A stretch of 64,000 bases of DNA from Shewanella kaireitica (GCF_023284045.1 NZ_JAKIKQ010000017.1:42453-106452); one strand, 5' to 3'. Counted from the first letter of the stretch, positions 7,145 to 16,866 are shown. Made by a program: numbers and translations. Notes: generated by a model not told the origin, from the letters alone.

Positions 7145-9214
7145 ATGAATTTTGAAAACTTACTGATTGAAGTCGGTACAGAAGAACTGCCACCAAAGTC
7201 ACTGCGTAAATTGGCAGAGTCTTTTCTTAGTAACTTTACTGACGAGCTGAAAAAAGCTGAGCTGACTTTTGAGTCTGCGGTTTGGCATGCAGCGCCTCGC
7301 CGCCTAGCGATAAACATCAACCAACTTGCACTTGCTCAAGCAGACAAGGTAGTTGAAAAACGTGGCCCAGCTGTCGCACAAGCTTTTGATGCTGACGGTA
7401 ACCCAACCAAAGCTGCCATGGGCTGGGCTCGTGGTAATGGTATTACTGTAGAACAAGCAGATCGCCTTAAGACTGATAAAGGTGAATGGTTACTGCATCA
7501 AGCAAAAGTGGTTGGTGTTGAAACTAAGAGCTTGATTGCTGCAATGGCGCAGCGCTCATTAGACAAATTACCTATTCCTAAGCCGATGCGTTGGGGTAGC
7601 AATACCACCCAGTTTATCCGCCCAGTACACACTGTTACTATGCTATTAGGCAGTGAAGTGGTTGAAGGAGAACTATTAGGTATTAAGTCTGATCGTATCA
7701 TCCGCGGTCACCGCTTTATGGGTACGCCAAGCATAGAGCTTGATCATGCAGACAATTACCTCTCAGTACTAAAAGAGCAAGGTAAAGTCGATGCAGATTA
7801 TGAAGCTCGTAAAGCACAGATAAAAGCTGATGCAGAGGCTGCAGCCGCTAAATTAGGTGGCGTAGCAGATCTAGAAGATGATTTGCTTGAAGAAGTGACT
7901 TCGCTTGTCGAATGGCCTGTTGTATTAACGGCGAGTTTTGAAGAAAAGTTCCTCGACGTACCTGCTGAAGCCTTGGTTTATACCATGAAAGGCGATCAAA
8001 AATACTTCCCAGTATTTGATGATGCAGGTCAACTATTGCCTAACTTCATTTTTGTTACCAATATCGAATCGAAAGATCCGCAACAGATTATTTCAGGTAA
8101 CGAAAAAGTGGTTCGCCCTCGCCTAGCTGATGCTGAGTTCTTCTTCGAAACAGATAAAAAGAACAGCCTTGAGTCACGCCTTAGTAGCTTAGAAACCGTT
8201 GTGTTCCAAAAGCAGCTTGGCACCATCAAGCAACGCGTTGAACGCATCTCTACATTGGCGGCATACATTGCCACCAGCATCGACGCTAATAGCGAAGAAG
8301 CTGCTCGTGCAGGTCTACTGTGTAAGTCAGACTTGATGACTAACATGGTGATGGAGTTTACCGACCTTCAAGGCACTATGGGCATGCATTATGCGCGTCT
8401 AAATGGTGAAACAGAAGCGGTAGCAGTTGCACTATCTGAGCAGTACAAGCCTAAATTCTCAGGCGATACAGTGCCTACTGCCCCCGTATCTATCTGTGTT
8501 GCACTGGCTGAAAAGCTCGACACGCTGGTGGGTATTTTTGGTATTGGCCAAGCGCCGAAAGGTGCTGCTGACCCATTCGCACTGCGTCGTGCTGCAATTG
8601 GTGTATTGCGTATCTGTTTAGAAAATAACTTACCACTTGATCTCGTCGATTTGATTGCTAAAGCACAAGAGTTACATGGTGAAAACCTCACTAATGACAA
8701 AGCGCCTGAGCAAGTACTTGAGTTCTTTATGGGGCGTTTCCGAGCATGGTACCAAGACCAAGGAATTAGCGTTGATGTTATCCTTGCTGTATTGGCTCGC
8801 CGTCCTACCGCTCCAGCTGACTTTGAAAGCCGCATTAAAGCAGTGGCACATTTCAGAACACTAGAACAAGCCTTAGCGCTCGCAGCAGCAAACAAGCGGG
8901 TATCAAACATCTTAGCGAAAGTTGAAGGCGAGCTGCCAGCAACTATCGATGATGCCTTACTGGTTGAAGCAGCGGAAAAAGCACTTGCTGCTAAACTTGC
9001 AGAGCTACAGCCACAATTAGCACCGTTATTTGCAGCTGCTAACTACCAAGAAGCACTGGCACTACTCGCTAGCTTGCGTGAAAGCGTAGATACCTTCTTT
9101 GAAGATGTCATGGTAATGGCTGATGATGAAGCTCTTAAGAACAACCGCTTAGCGTTACTTTCTAGCCTACGCGATCAGTTCTTACATGCTGCAGATATTT
9201 CATTGCTACAGTAA
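7145..9214 (+). CDS. glyS: Glycine-tRNA ligase beta subunit
   Basis: A 689-residue protein beginning NFENLLIEVGTEELPPKSL, the usual GlyS start. The beta subunit binds and positions tRNA-Gly; it holds HD-like and B3/B4-like domains and a C-terminal DALR-type anticodon-binding region (RVSNILAKV near residue 590). RGPA, GDQKYFPVFD and GAADPFALRRAAIGVLRI are recognisable family segments. It is translated from GAGGATTAACTG just after glyQ, and a strong intrinsic terminator follows. Confidence 0.97.
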   Translation: MNFENLLIEVGTEELPPKSLRKLAESFLSNFTDELKKAELTFESAVWHAAPRRLAININQLALAQADKVVEKRGPAVAQAFDADGNPTKAAMGWARGNGITVEQADRLKTDKGEWLLHQAKVVGVETKSLIAAMAQRSLDKLPIPKPMRWGSNTTQFIRPVHTVTMLLGSEVVEGELLGIKSDRIIRGHRFMGTPSIELDHADNYLSVLKEQGKVDADYEARKAQIKADAEAAAAKLGGVADLEDDLLEEVTSLVEWPVVLTASFEEKFLDVPAEALVYTMKGDQKYFPVFDDAGQLLPNFIFVTNIESKDPQQIISGNEKVVRPRLADAEFFFETDKKNSLESRLSSLETVVFQKQLGTIKQRVERISTLAAYIATSIDANSEEAARAGLLCKSDLMTNMVMEFTDLQGTMGMHYARLNGETEAVAVALSEQYKPKFSGDTVPTAPVSICVALAEKLDTLVGIFGIGQAPKGAADPFALRRAAIGVLRICLENNLPLDLVDLIAKAQELHGENLTNDKAPEQVLEFFMGRFRAWYQDQGISVDVILAVLARRPTAPADFESRIKAVAHFRTLEQALALAAANKRVSNILAKVEGELPATIDDALLVEAAEKALAAKLAELQPQLAPLFAAANYQEALALLASLRESVDTFFEDVMVMADDEALKNNRLALLSSLRDQFLHAADISLLQ

Positions 9215-9236
9215 ATCCAGCTAATATTAGCTCATT

Positions 9237-9264
9237 AAAAAGCCCCTAAGTTAGGGGCTTTTTT
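9237..9264 (+). terminator. Intrinsic terminator of glyQS
   Basis: AGCCCCTAA and TTAGGGGCT form a GC-rich stem flanked by an A-run before and TTTTTT after, 27 bases past the glyS stop. It may also work for the convergent HDOD gene, since the A-run gives U residues on the other strand. Confidence 0.88.
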
Positions 9265-9292
9265 GTATCTTAAAACTGACTGCAATTTTTAA

Positions 9293-10333
9293 TCAGAACT
9301 GAATCAGCTTCTGGTGCAATTCATCAAAGCCCGTTCTATCAATACCAGTATCCATTAATAAACGATTAAGTTGTTGCTCCTGCAACTTCCCTGCTTCCAA
9401 TAACATCGAACACTCACTGATTAAATTAGCCCGCCATACCGCTTCAGCAAGGCCACCAACAGGCTTAGAATCAACAATCGCTAACCGACTAAGCTCTGCC
9501 TTGAATATTGCAGGTAATTCCCAATATTGCACCAATAGGGCGCTTAGGCTTAATGATTTAGCCGTCATCACTTGCTTAAAGAGGCTAGAACAAGGCTGTT
9601 CGCCCGGTTCTGCTTGCTTAAACGCTTCTAACAACAATTTAAAGATCGCTATTTTACCAACGTCATGGATTAGCCCCAACATAAAGGCACTTTCGCTATC
9701 TTCTTCAAACAGCTCACTTGCCAAATAGGCAACTTGCATTGAATGACGCCAAATTTGCGAACCAAAGCGACGGAAATAGATAGGCTTAATTTCAATACAA
9801 CCACGCAGTAAACTGGTCGTAACAAAACGCCTTATCTGCTCTCGCCCCAACTGCACTAATGCTTGCTGTAAACTGGTGATCTCTTTTTCGCTGCGTCTGA
9901 ACAGCGGGCTGTTACATAGTTTTAGCACCTCAATACTTAGCAGAGGGTCTTTTTCTATCAAGACGAGTAAGGCTTTGGTATCGCTAGTCTCGTCCGCCAG
10001 CTGTTTATCCAATGCCGCCACTTGCGTTGGTAGTTTTAATACCCTATCTGCAATGGCTTTTGGCGCAGACAACGCAGCTTCTACTCGCCTAAATACATTT
10101 TTCTCCAACTCATTTGCCACACCGTTTTGCTGAATACTAGGAAACAACAAGCTGTAGAAAAGAGAAGTAACATCTATAGCGGTAACTTGAGTAACCTCTG
10201 GCTGAATATTACTTGGCTGTAGTTTTAGCTGGGAGGGTTGATAAAGTTCTGTAGTCGTTGAAAAGCTTTTTGGCTTTTCGATTACGACTTTTTCTCTGAT
10301 ATTAAACAGTTTTTTGAATGCTTTCTTAAACAT
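9293..10333 (-). CDS. HDOD domain protein
   Basis: A 346-residue protein. The N-terminal 90 residues are basic then variable. Residues about 100-300 form an HDOD domain, an HD-related fold found in bacterial signalling: LPTQVAALDKQLADE, LLVLIEKDPLLSIEVLKLCNSPLFR, ITSLQQALVQLGREQIRRFV, AFMLGLIHDVGKIAI. HDOD domains are generally regarded as non-hydrolytic regulators linked to c-di-GMP or stress signalling; an HDVGK-like motif persists here. No output domain is attached. It lies alone downstream of gyrB, separated by a terminator. Confidence 0.85.
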   Translation of the reverse strand: MFKKAFKKLFNIREKVVIEKPKSFSTTTELYQPSQLKLQPSNIQPEVTQVTAIDVTSLFYSLLFPSIQQNGVANELEKNVFRRVEAALSAPKAIADRVLKLPTQVAALDKQLADETSDTKALLVLIEKDPLLSIEVLKLCNSPLFRRSEKEITSLQQALVQLGREQIRRFVTTSLLRGCIEIKPIYFRRFGSQIWRHSMQVAYLASELFEEDSESAFMLGLIHDVGKIAIFKLLLEAFKQAEPGEQPCSSLFKQVMTAKSLSLSALLVQYWELPAIFKAELSRLAIVDSKPVGGLAEAVWRANLISECSMLLEAGKLQEQQLNRLLMDTGIDRTGFDELHQKLIQF

Positions 10334-10393
10334 TTTACATGACCGGACATATCAGTTGCTTTAATTTTGCAAGCAGATATGAAATGCAATACA

Positions 10394-10422
10394 ACAAAAA
10401 ATCGGCGCTAGATGCGCCGATT
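10394..10422 (-). terminator. Intrinsic terminator of gyrB
   Basis: On the minus strand, ATCGGCGC pairs with GCGCCGAT around a 5-base loop and runs into TTTTTTG. It is placed about 40 bases past the gyrB stop, at the end of the dnaA-dnaN-recF-gyrB cluster. Confidence 0.85.
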
Positions 10423-10458
10423 TCACTATTTGCAATAGTAATGACTTTCGCAATAAAA

Positions 10459-12876
10459 CTAAACGTCTAGGTTAGCCACGTTAAGTGCATTTGACTCAAT
10501 AAAGTCACGACGCGGTTCAACTTGATCACCCATCAAACAAGTGAATAGTTGATCGGCGCCAATCGCATCTTCAATGGTCACTTGCAACATGCGGCGTGAT
10601 TCAGGGTCCATTGTAGTTTCCCACAATTGCTCTGGGTTCATCTCACCCAATCCCTTATAACGCTGGATATATTGACCACGCTTGGCTTCGCTCATCAACC
10701 ATTCAAGACCTTCAATAAAGCTGGTTATATCCTTAGTACGCTCACCACGTTGTACGTAACCACCCTCTTCCACTAATCCATCAAGTTCAGCGCCTAACTT
10801 AACGATGCGCTGATAATCTGTAGATTGGAAGAAGTCATAATTGAATAAGTAGTTAGTATCTATACCATGCTTACGAATTGTTATCTTAGGTAGATAAACA
10901 TGACGCTCTGGATCCAAGATAGGCTCAGCGCTATATAAAATACCACCTGACTCTCTATCGATTAGATCGGCAACTAATTTATCAGCCCAAGTTTTAACTT
11001 GTGCTTCATCGCTCAACATTTCATTAGTCAATGCTGGGTGATAAAGCATGAGATCTGTAATGTTTGTTGGGTAACGCTTTTCTAGACGCTGAACAATCGC
11101 TTCTACTTCACGGTACTGATTAACCAACGCTTCTAATGGCAGACCAGACATGCCTGGTGCGCCTTGTGATGGATAAACAAATGCATTATCCAACGCTTGA
11201 GTAGTCAAATACTCAATCAATGCAGGATCATCTTTCAAATACTGCTCTTGCTTACCTTTCTTCACTTTATACAAAGGTGGTTGTGCAATATAGATATAAC
11301 CACGTTCGATAAGCTCAGGCATTTGACGGAAAAAGAAGGTCAATAGCAAGGTACGAATGTGCGAGCCATCGACGTCGGCATCGGTCATGATGACGATGTT
11401 ATGGTAACGCGTCTTATCTGGATCATATTCGTCACGACCAATACCACAACCTAATGCAGTAATAAGCGTAGCAACTTCTTGCGAAGATAACATCTTGTCA
11501 AAACGTGCTTTTTCAACGTTTAAGATCTTACCTTTAAGTGGCAGAATCGCTTGGTTCTTACGGTTACGTCCCTGCTTGGCTGATCCGCCAGCAGAGTCCC
11601 CTTCCACTATGTAGATTTCAGAAAGCCCCGGGTCTTTCTCTTGGCAATCGGCCAACTTTCCTGGCAAACCACCTAAATCGAGTGCACCTTTACGGCGAGT
11701 CATTTCACGAGCTTTACGCGCCGCTTCACGAGCACGAGCAGCATCGATAATCTTACCAACAATCAACTTAGCTTCGTTTGGATGCTCCATTAGGTAATCA
11801 CCTAACTGCTCACCCATTGTTTGCTCTACAGCAGACTTTACTTCGCTTGATACCAACTTGTCTTTAGTCTGTGAACTAAACTTAGGATCCGGAACTTTAA
11901 CAGAGATAACAGCAGTCAAACCTTCACGAGCATCATCGCCGGTTGCGCCAGTCTTGCCCTTCTTGTTAAAACCTTCACGTTCCATGTAGTTGTTCAAGTT
12001 ACGTGTTAACGCACCACGGAAGCCCGCTAAGTGAGTACCACCATCGCGCTGTGGGATGTTGTTAGTGAAACAGAAGATGTTCTCTTGGAAGCCATCATTC
12101 CACTGCATCGCCACTTCAACGGTAATACCGTCATCACGCTCTTGAATAAAATGGAATACTTCTTTATTTACCGGCGTTTTGTTAACGTTTAAGTAATCAA
12201 CAAAGGCACTAATACCGCCATCGTATTTAAAAAACTCATCACGGTCATCACGTTCATCAACTAAGCGAATACCAACACCTGAGTTAAGGAATGATAGTTC
12301 ACGAACACGCTTTGCAAGAATGTCGAAATGGAACTGCACATCGGTAAAAGTATCTGGGCTAGGCCAGAATCTTAGTTCAGTACCGGTATTGATTGCATCG
12401 CCAATCTCTTGAATCGGCGCATCAGGTATACCGTGAGTATAAAACTGCTCATAAAGTTTACCTTCACGGCGAACCGTCAACTGCAACTTGTGTGACAGTG
12501 CATTTACTACCGATACACCAACACCGTGCAAACCGCCCGATACTTTATAAGAGTTATCATCGAACTTACCACCAGCATGTAGTACCGTCATAATAACTTC
12601 AGCCGCAGAAACACCCTCTTCAGGATGGATCTCAACCGGAATACCACGTCCATCATCTTTTACCGATACAGAACCATCGGCATGAATGGTAATAATGACG
12701 TCGTTACAATGGCCCGCTAGCGCTTCATCGATAGAGTTATCGACCACTTCGAATACCATGTGATGTAGACCGGTGCCATCATCGGTATCACCGATGTACA
12801 TTCCTGGTCTCTTACGTACCGCATCAAGGCCTTTTAAAACCTTAATACTCGAAGAATCATAACTATTCTCTGACAT
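10459..12876 (-). CDS. gyrB: DNA gyrase subunit B
   Basis: An 805-residue ATPase subunit of gyrase, which introduces negative supercoils. The start MSENSYDSSSIKVLKGLDAVRKRPGMYIG matches E. coli and has GAGAG before the ATG; a frame eight codons longer overlaps recF and is rejected. The GHKL ATPase motifs are present (VVDNSIDEALAG, KDDGRGIPV, GGLHGVGVSVVNALS). The TOPRIM domain has EGDSAGG, PLKGKILNVEKA and DADVDGSHIRTLL. The C-terminal GLGEMNPEQLWETTMDP is conserved. It begins 16 bases after the recF stop and is probably co-transcribed. Confidence 0.98.
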   Translation of the reverse strand: MSENSYDSSSIKVLKGLDAVRKRPGMYIGDTDDGTGLHHMVFEVVDNSIDEALAGHCNDVIITIHADGSVSVKDDGRGIPVEIHPEEGVSAAEVIMTVLHAGGKFDDNSYKVSGGLHGVGVSVVNALSHKLQLTVRREGKLYEQFYTHGIPDAPIQEIGDAINTGTELRFWPSPDTFTDVQFHFDILAKRVRELSFLNSGVGIRLVDERDDRDEFFKYDGGISAFVDYLNVNKTPVNKEVFHFIQERDDGITVEVAMQWNDGFQENIFCFTNNIPQRDGGTHLAGFRGALTRNLNNYMEREGFNKKGKTGATGDDAREGLTAVISVKVPDPKFSSQTKDKLVSSEVKSAVEQTMGEQLGDYLMEHPNEAKLIVGKIIDAARAREAARKAREMTRRKGALDLGGLPGKLADCQEKDPGLSEIYIVEGDSAGGSAKQGRNRKNQAILPLKGKILNVEKARFDKMLSSQEVATLITALGCGIGRDEYDPDKTRYHNIVIMTDADVDGSHIRTLLLTFFFRQMPELIERGYIYIAQPPLYKVKKGKQEQYLKDDPALIEYLTTQALDNAFVYPSQGAPGMSGLPLEALVNQYREVEAIVQRLEKRYPTNITDLMLYHPALTNEMLSDEAQVKTWADKLVADLIDRESGGILYSAEPILDPERHVYLPKITIRKHGIDTNYLFNYDFFQSTDYQRIVKLGAELDGLVEEGGYVQRGERTKDITSFIEGLEWLMSEAKRGQYIQRYKGLGEMNPEQLWETTMDPESRRMLQVTIEDAIGADQLFTCLMGDQVEPRRDFIESNALNVANLDV

Positions 12877-12892
12877 ATTATTCTCTCGTCGG

Positions 12893-13975
12893 TTATTCAA
12901 TTACCGTTACACGCCCATGTTCCACATGGAACATTTTACTTGGCGGCGTGATTAACGAATCGACTATTGCTGCTGGTTCGATTGCCGTGACAAAAACTTG
13001 TGCGCCGGTATCTGCTAACTGCTGAAGCAATAGTTTCCTATGCTGTGCATCCAATTCCGATGGAAGGTCATCCACCAGATAAATACTTTTTTTATCTATT
13101 TGTTGTTTGAGCAACTTTCCTTGTGCAATACGCAATGCACAGACTAACAATTTTAACTGTCCACGGGATAAAGCATCTTGCGCCGGTAGTGTCCCTACCC
13201 GCAATCTTAAGTCCGCTTTATGAGGTCCGCTGACGGTAAAGCCTGTGGCTAAATCTCTGGGATACTGCGTCTCGAGCAGCTGTGCATACTCTGTTTTACT
13301 ATCCCATCCTCGGGTAAAAGAAACCTTAACATCAACCTGAGGTAAAAACTCTTCGATTATACCCTTAAGTAGCTCATTTAACGAGTCTACATATTGCTTT
13401 CGTATCTCAGTGACCAGTTCAGCATAACGAATAAATTCTTTATCCCAAAATTGAATCGAACTATAGGGTGATTCGTCTCTGAGTAGCTGATTTCTTTGCT
13501 TTAAAATACGTCTTACATTCACCCATGCAGCATAAAAACGAGGGTCAGAATGGAACGCGCCCCAGTCTATAAACTGACGTCTGGATTTTGGGCCTTCAAA
13601 AAGCAATGAAAAGCTTTCTGGAGTAATCACTTGTATCGGTAAAGTTTCAGCTAACGTCGATAGACGCTTTACTTTATCACCATTAATTTTTACTTCAATC
13701 TCACCGCTTCTAAAACGTCTGAGACCAATTTTACTCTCATCCTCGGCACTCACCATATTGGCAAACAAAGTTAGTGCATCAGCATCATTCTTAATCACTC
13801 GTTGCGATAGATGACTGCGAAAGGAGCGCCCCATACCCAAAAAGTAAATAGCCTCTAAAATGCTGGTCTTGCCGCTACCGTTTTGACCATAAATTACATT
13901 TAGTCCTTCACCCGGTTGCAATTGCGCCGAGCTAATATTACGGAAAGCTTCAATATGAAGGCGGTTAAGACTCAT
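12893..13975 (-). CDS. recF: DNA replication and repair protein RecF
   Basis: A 360-residue SMC-like ABC ATPase that helps load RecA at gaps, with RecO and RecR. The Walker A motif GQNGSGKTS begins at residue 30; the signature LSRGQLKLL and Walker B IYLVDDLPSELD are near the C-terminus. The last residues include MFHVEHGRVTVIE, where MFHVEH is the read-through of a parS-like sequence, so the extreme C-terminus has been shaped by a centromere-like element. It lies between dnaN (116-base gap with a long hairpin) and gyrB. Confidence 0.97.
   Translation of the reverse strand: MSLNRLHIEAFRNISSAQLQPGEGLNVIYGQNGSGKTSILEAIYFLGMGRSFRSHLSQRVIKNDADALTLFANMVSAEDESKIGLRRFRSGEIEVKINGDKVKRLSTLAETLPIQVITPESFSLLFEGPKSRRQFIDWGAFHSDPRFYAAWVNVRRILKQRNQLLRDESPYSSIQFWDKEFIRYAELVTEIRKQYVDSLNELLKGIIEEFLPQVDVKVSFTRGWDSKTEYAQLLETQYPRDLATGFTVSGPHKADLRLRVGTLPAQDALSRGQLKLLVCALRIAQGKLLKQQIDKKSIYLVDDLPSELDAQHRKLLLQQLADTGAQVFVTAIEPAAIVDSLITPPSKMFHVEHGRVTVIE
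12918..12933. other. Degenerate parS-like site in recF
   Basis: TGTTCCACATGGAACA differs from the perfect sites only in the central CG, which is CA here, so the palindrome is broken at its centre. It encodes MFHVEH near the RecF C-terminus. Whether ParB still loads here is unknown; the centre of parS is normally well conserved. Confidence 0.55.
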
Positions 13976-14022
13976 TGATACCTTTTAACGCTGCGGGGAC
14001 AAAAATTTAAGAAGTGGTATTT

Positions 14023-14068
14023 ATACCAGATAAAGCCGACAGAGTGTCTTAGAAACTTTATCTGGTAT
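14023..14068. repeat. 13-bp inverted repeat between dnaN and recF
   Basis: ATACCAGATAAAG (14023-14035) is perfectly matched by CTTTATCTGGTAT (14056-14068) with a 20-base spacer. It occupies the 116-base dnaN-recF gap. There is no T-run, so it may be an mRNA-processing or attenuation hairpin that sets recF-gyrB expression, or an operator; the function is not known. Confidence 0.6.
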
Positions 14069-14091
14069 CGAAAGCTGAGTAATACTTGCTG

Positions 14092-15192
14092 CTATAAACG
14101 CATAGGCATCACAACATACATAGAGTCTTGCTCTACATGGTTATCGATAAGCGCACTAGAGTTGCCATCAATTAACGTGATACGCACGTCATCAGACGGT
14201 AGGTTGTTTAATACGTCGAGCAAATAGCTGACGTTAAAACCAATCTCTAACGGCGTGTTTTCATATTCAACATCTAAGATCTCTTCCGCTTCTTCCTGTT
14301 CAGGATTGTTGGCTGTGATCTTAATGAGGTTGTTCTCTAACTGCACCCGTACACCGCGGAACTTCTCATTAGATAAAATAGAAGCGCGCAATAAAGCCTG
14401 TTTAAGTTGCTGGCGACTGGCGATAACAATCTTGTCGCCGCCTTTTGGCAACACACGGCGATAATCAGGGAAACGACCATCGACTAACTTACTGGTAAAC
14501 ACTGCAGTAGCTGTTGTCGCTCTGATAGCATTATCACCAATGGCGATAGTGACATCTAAATCATCGCCTTCAAATGAGCGCATAAGTTCAAGCACACCCT
14601 TACGCGGCACAATCACCTGCTTTTCAGGCAGTGATGCTTCGATCATTCGATGACTTAATGCCAAACGATGACCATCAGTCGCAATAGCGCGCAACACATT
14701 GCCTTCCGTCTCTAACAGCAAACCATTAAGGTAATAACGTACATCTTGGTTAGCCATTGAGAATTGAGTGGCATCAATCAAGGACTTCATAGTGCCTTGC
14801 TTGAGGGTAAACTCTATTTCAGCTTCAAACGCTTCTACATTCGGGTACTCTTCCGCAGGCAAAGTTGCCAAGGTAAAGCGGCTACGACCAGAACGTAACA
14901 AAAGACGATTTTCTTGTTGCTCTATTTTAAGCTCAACCTGATCAGGTAAAGACTTAACAATATCGAGGAATTTCTTAGCGGGTACAGTTGTACGACCTTC
15001 AAGCACATCACCTTCAAGTTGTACTTCACCGACCAATTCAACTTCTAAATCGGTACCAGTCAATTTAAGTGAGTGAGCACTTACTTCTACTAAAAGGTTT
15101 GCCAGAATAGGCAAGTTGTGTCGTCTCTCCACCGCTCCACTGACTAATTGAAGTGGCTTTAATAGGGCATCCCTATCAATAGAAAATTTCAT
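14092..15192 (-). CDS. dnaN: DNA polymerase III beta sliding clamp
   Basis: A 366-residue ring-forming clamp that tethers polymerase III and repair polymerases to DNA. It has the three-domain length of the family and the conserved ends MKFSIDRDALLKPLQLVSGAVERRHNLPILAN and YVVMPMRL. The start at 15192 (MKFS) matches E. coli; a start three codons upstream is possible but unlikely. It follows dnaA by 19 bases in the same direction. Confidence 0.98.
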   Translation of the reverse strand: MKFSIDRDALLKPLQLVSGAVERRHNLPILANLLVEVSAHSLKLTGTDLEVELVGEVQLEGDVLEGRTTVPAKKFLDIVKSLPDQVELKIEQQENRLLLRSGRSRFTLATLPAEEYPNVEAFEAEIEFTLKQGTMKSLIDATQFSMANQDVRYYLNGLLLETEGNVLRAIATDGHRLALSHRMIEASLPEKQVIVPRKGVLELMRSFEGDDLDVTIAIGDNAIRATTATAVFTSKLVDGRFPDYRRVLPKGGDKIVIASRQQLKQALLRASILSNEKFRGVRVQLENNLIKITANNPEQEEAEEILDVEYENTPLEIGFNVSYLLDVLNNLPSDDVRITLIDGNSSALIDNHVEQDSMYVVMPMRL

Positions 15193-15211
15193 TGGTTTCA
15201 ATTCCCTGATA

Positions 15212-16597
15212 TTAAGAAGATAAGGTTCTTATCAAGTTAGCATAATCTTCTTTAATGTCATGACTTTCTTCACGCAACTGTGCAATTTTACGACATGCAT
15301 GTAAAACAGTTGTATGGTCACGACCACCAAATGCATCGCCAATTTCTGGCAAGCTCTGGTTAGTAAGCTCTTTTGATAATGCCATAGCCATCTGTCTTGG
15401 GCGCGCCACGCTACGTGAACGGCGCTTAGACAACATATCAGCCATCTTAATCTTGTAGTATTCAGCAACAGTCTTTTGAATATTATCAATCGTCACCAGC
15501 TTCTCTTGCAGTGCCAGTAAGTCACGCAGTGCTTCACGCACAAAATCGATAGTAATCGGACGACCTGTAAAGTTGGCGTTGGCAATAACACGGTTTAACG
15601 CACCTTCAAGCTCACGAACATTCGAACGTAAACGCTTAGCAATAAAGAAAGCCACTTCATCAGGCAGGTTAATGCCACTCTCTTGTGCTTTACGCATCAA
15701 GATAGCTACCCGGGTTTCTAACTCTGGTGGCTCAATAGCAACCGTTAGACCCCAGCCAAATCGAGACTTAAGACGATCTTCAACACCGTCGATCTCTTTC
15801 GGATATTTGTCAGAGGTCAAGATGATCTGATGGTTACCCTCTAACAATGCATTAAAGGTATGGAAAAACTCTTCTTGAGATCGGTCTTTGTTAGCAAAGA
15901 ATTGAATGTCATCAATAAACAGTGCATCTACGCTGCGGTAGTAACGCTTGAACTCTTCAATCGCATTGTTTTGCAGGGCCTTAACCATGTCCTGTACAAA
16001 GCGTTCCGAATGCATATAAACCACTTTAGCATCAGGCTTGTTCTTGATAATGCCATTACCTACGGCGTGCAATAGATGGGTTTTACCCAAACCTGTACCA
16101 CCATAAAGGAACAATGGATTGTAAGCACCGCCAGGGTTTTCCGATACTTGCAGTGCTGCAGCCTTACCTAACTGGTTCGACTTACCTTCTACGAAGTTAT
16201 CGAACTGATAGGTTGGGTTAATATTACTGCGATGGTTAGCGGTAATAGCAGGCTCTGCTTGCGGCGCATTAAAGGTAGGCCTTTCTACCGCTTTGCTTGC
16301 TGCAGGTTTTGGTCTAATAGACGCTGTAGCCTGAACAACTGGCTTAGCAGAAGGACGACTACCGATGTCAAAACGCAAATTAGGTGCATCTGCGCCCATC
16401 TGCTCAGTAAAAAACTGGTTGATGATATTAAGGTATTTATCTCTAACCCAATCTAAAACGAAACGGTTAGGTGCATAAATGACAAGCGTATCGCCTTCCA
16501 TTTCTGCCTGTAACGGTCTTATCCACATACTGAATTGCTGAGCGGAAAGCTCATCTTGCAGCCTTGCGATACATTGTTGCCAAAGTGAAACCGCCAC
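15212..16597 (-). CDS. dnaA: Chromosomal replication initiator DnaA
   Basis: A 461-residue AAA+ initiator that binds 9-mer boxes at oriC and melts the adjacent DNA. It begins with GTG (MAVSLWQQCIARLQDELSAQQFSMWIRPLQ, domain I). After a linker, the AAA+ core has Walker A GGTGLGKTH and Walker B ALFIDDIQFF. The C-terminal domain IV carries the DNA-binding helix-turn-helix with the DnaA signature GDAFGGRDHTTVLHACRKI. The upstream gap is rich in DnaA boxes and GATC sites, fitting autoregulation and SeqA-type control. Confidence 0.98.
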   Translation of the reverse strand: MAVSLWQQCIARLQDELSAQQFSMWIRPLQAEMEGDTLVIYAPNRFVLDWVRDKYLNIINQFFTEQMGADAPNLRFDIGSRPSAKPVVQATASIRPKPAASKAVERPTFNAPQAEPAITANHRSNINPTYQFDNFVEGKSNQLGKAAALQVSENPGGAYNPLFLYGGTGLGKTHLLHAVGNGIIKNKPDAKVVYMHSERFVQDMVKALQNNAIEEFKRYYRSVDALFIDDIQFFANKDRSQEEFFHTFNALLEGNHQIILTSDKYPKEIDGVEDRLKSRFGWGLTVAIEPPELETRVAILMRKAQESGINLPDEVAFFIAKRLRSNVRELEGALNRVIANANFTGRPITIDFVREALRDLLALQEKLVTIDNIQKTVAEYYKIKMADMLSKRRSRSVARPRQMAMALSKELTNQSLPEIGDAFGGRDHTTVLHACRKIAQLREESHDIKEDYANLIRTLSS

Positions 16598-16601
16598 GTA
16601 C

Positions 16602-16866
16602 TTATCCCCAAAAGATCATACAAAAGAGGTGTATTCTATAGTGAGATCACGCTGATCGCTATCCTTTACGTATATTTATCCCCAGATAGATCAATGAAAC
16701 GATAAGATCACGATCTTAAGCGATCGCTGACGATCAAAAAAATAGCAGAAACCCTCAAAACCAGCTTTATAAAGCGATCCAGATCGATCTATAATAGACA
16801 CGCTTCGATCTAATTTCTGATCTGCTAAACCACAAGATGTAGTGGTAACTCACAGAGTTATCCACA
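16602..16866. promoter_or_regulatory. dnaA control region: DnaA boxes and GATC cluster
   Basis: Between the divergent dnaA and rpmH. An exact DnaA box TTATCCACA lies at 16858-16866, and two one-mismatch boxes TTATCCCCA lie at 16602-16610 (next to the dnaA start) and 16676-16684. Thirteen GATC sites fall between 16614 and 16822, far more than chance. In E. coli the dnaA promoter is likewise repressed by DnaA and sequestered by SeqA at hemimethylated GATC. The density here suggests the same control, or even a remnant origin function. Confidence 0.8.

Noticed and set aside
8389..8910. Long minus-strand ORF (173 codons) opposite glyS
   Set aside because: It lies entirely antisense to a highly conserved gene and has no family resemblance; shadow of glyS codon use.
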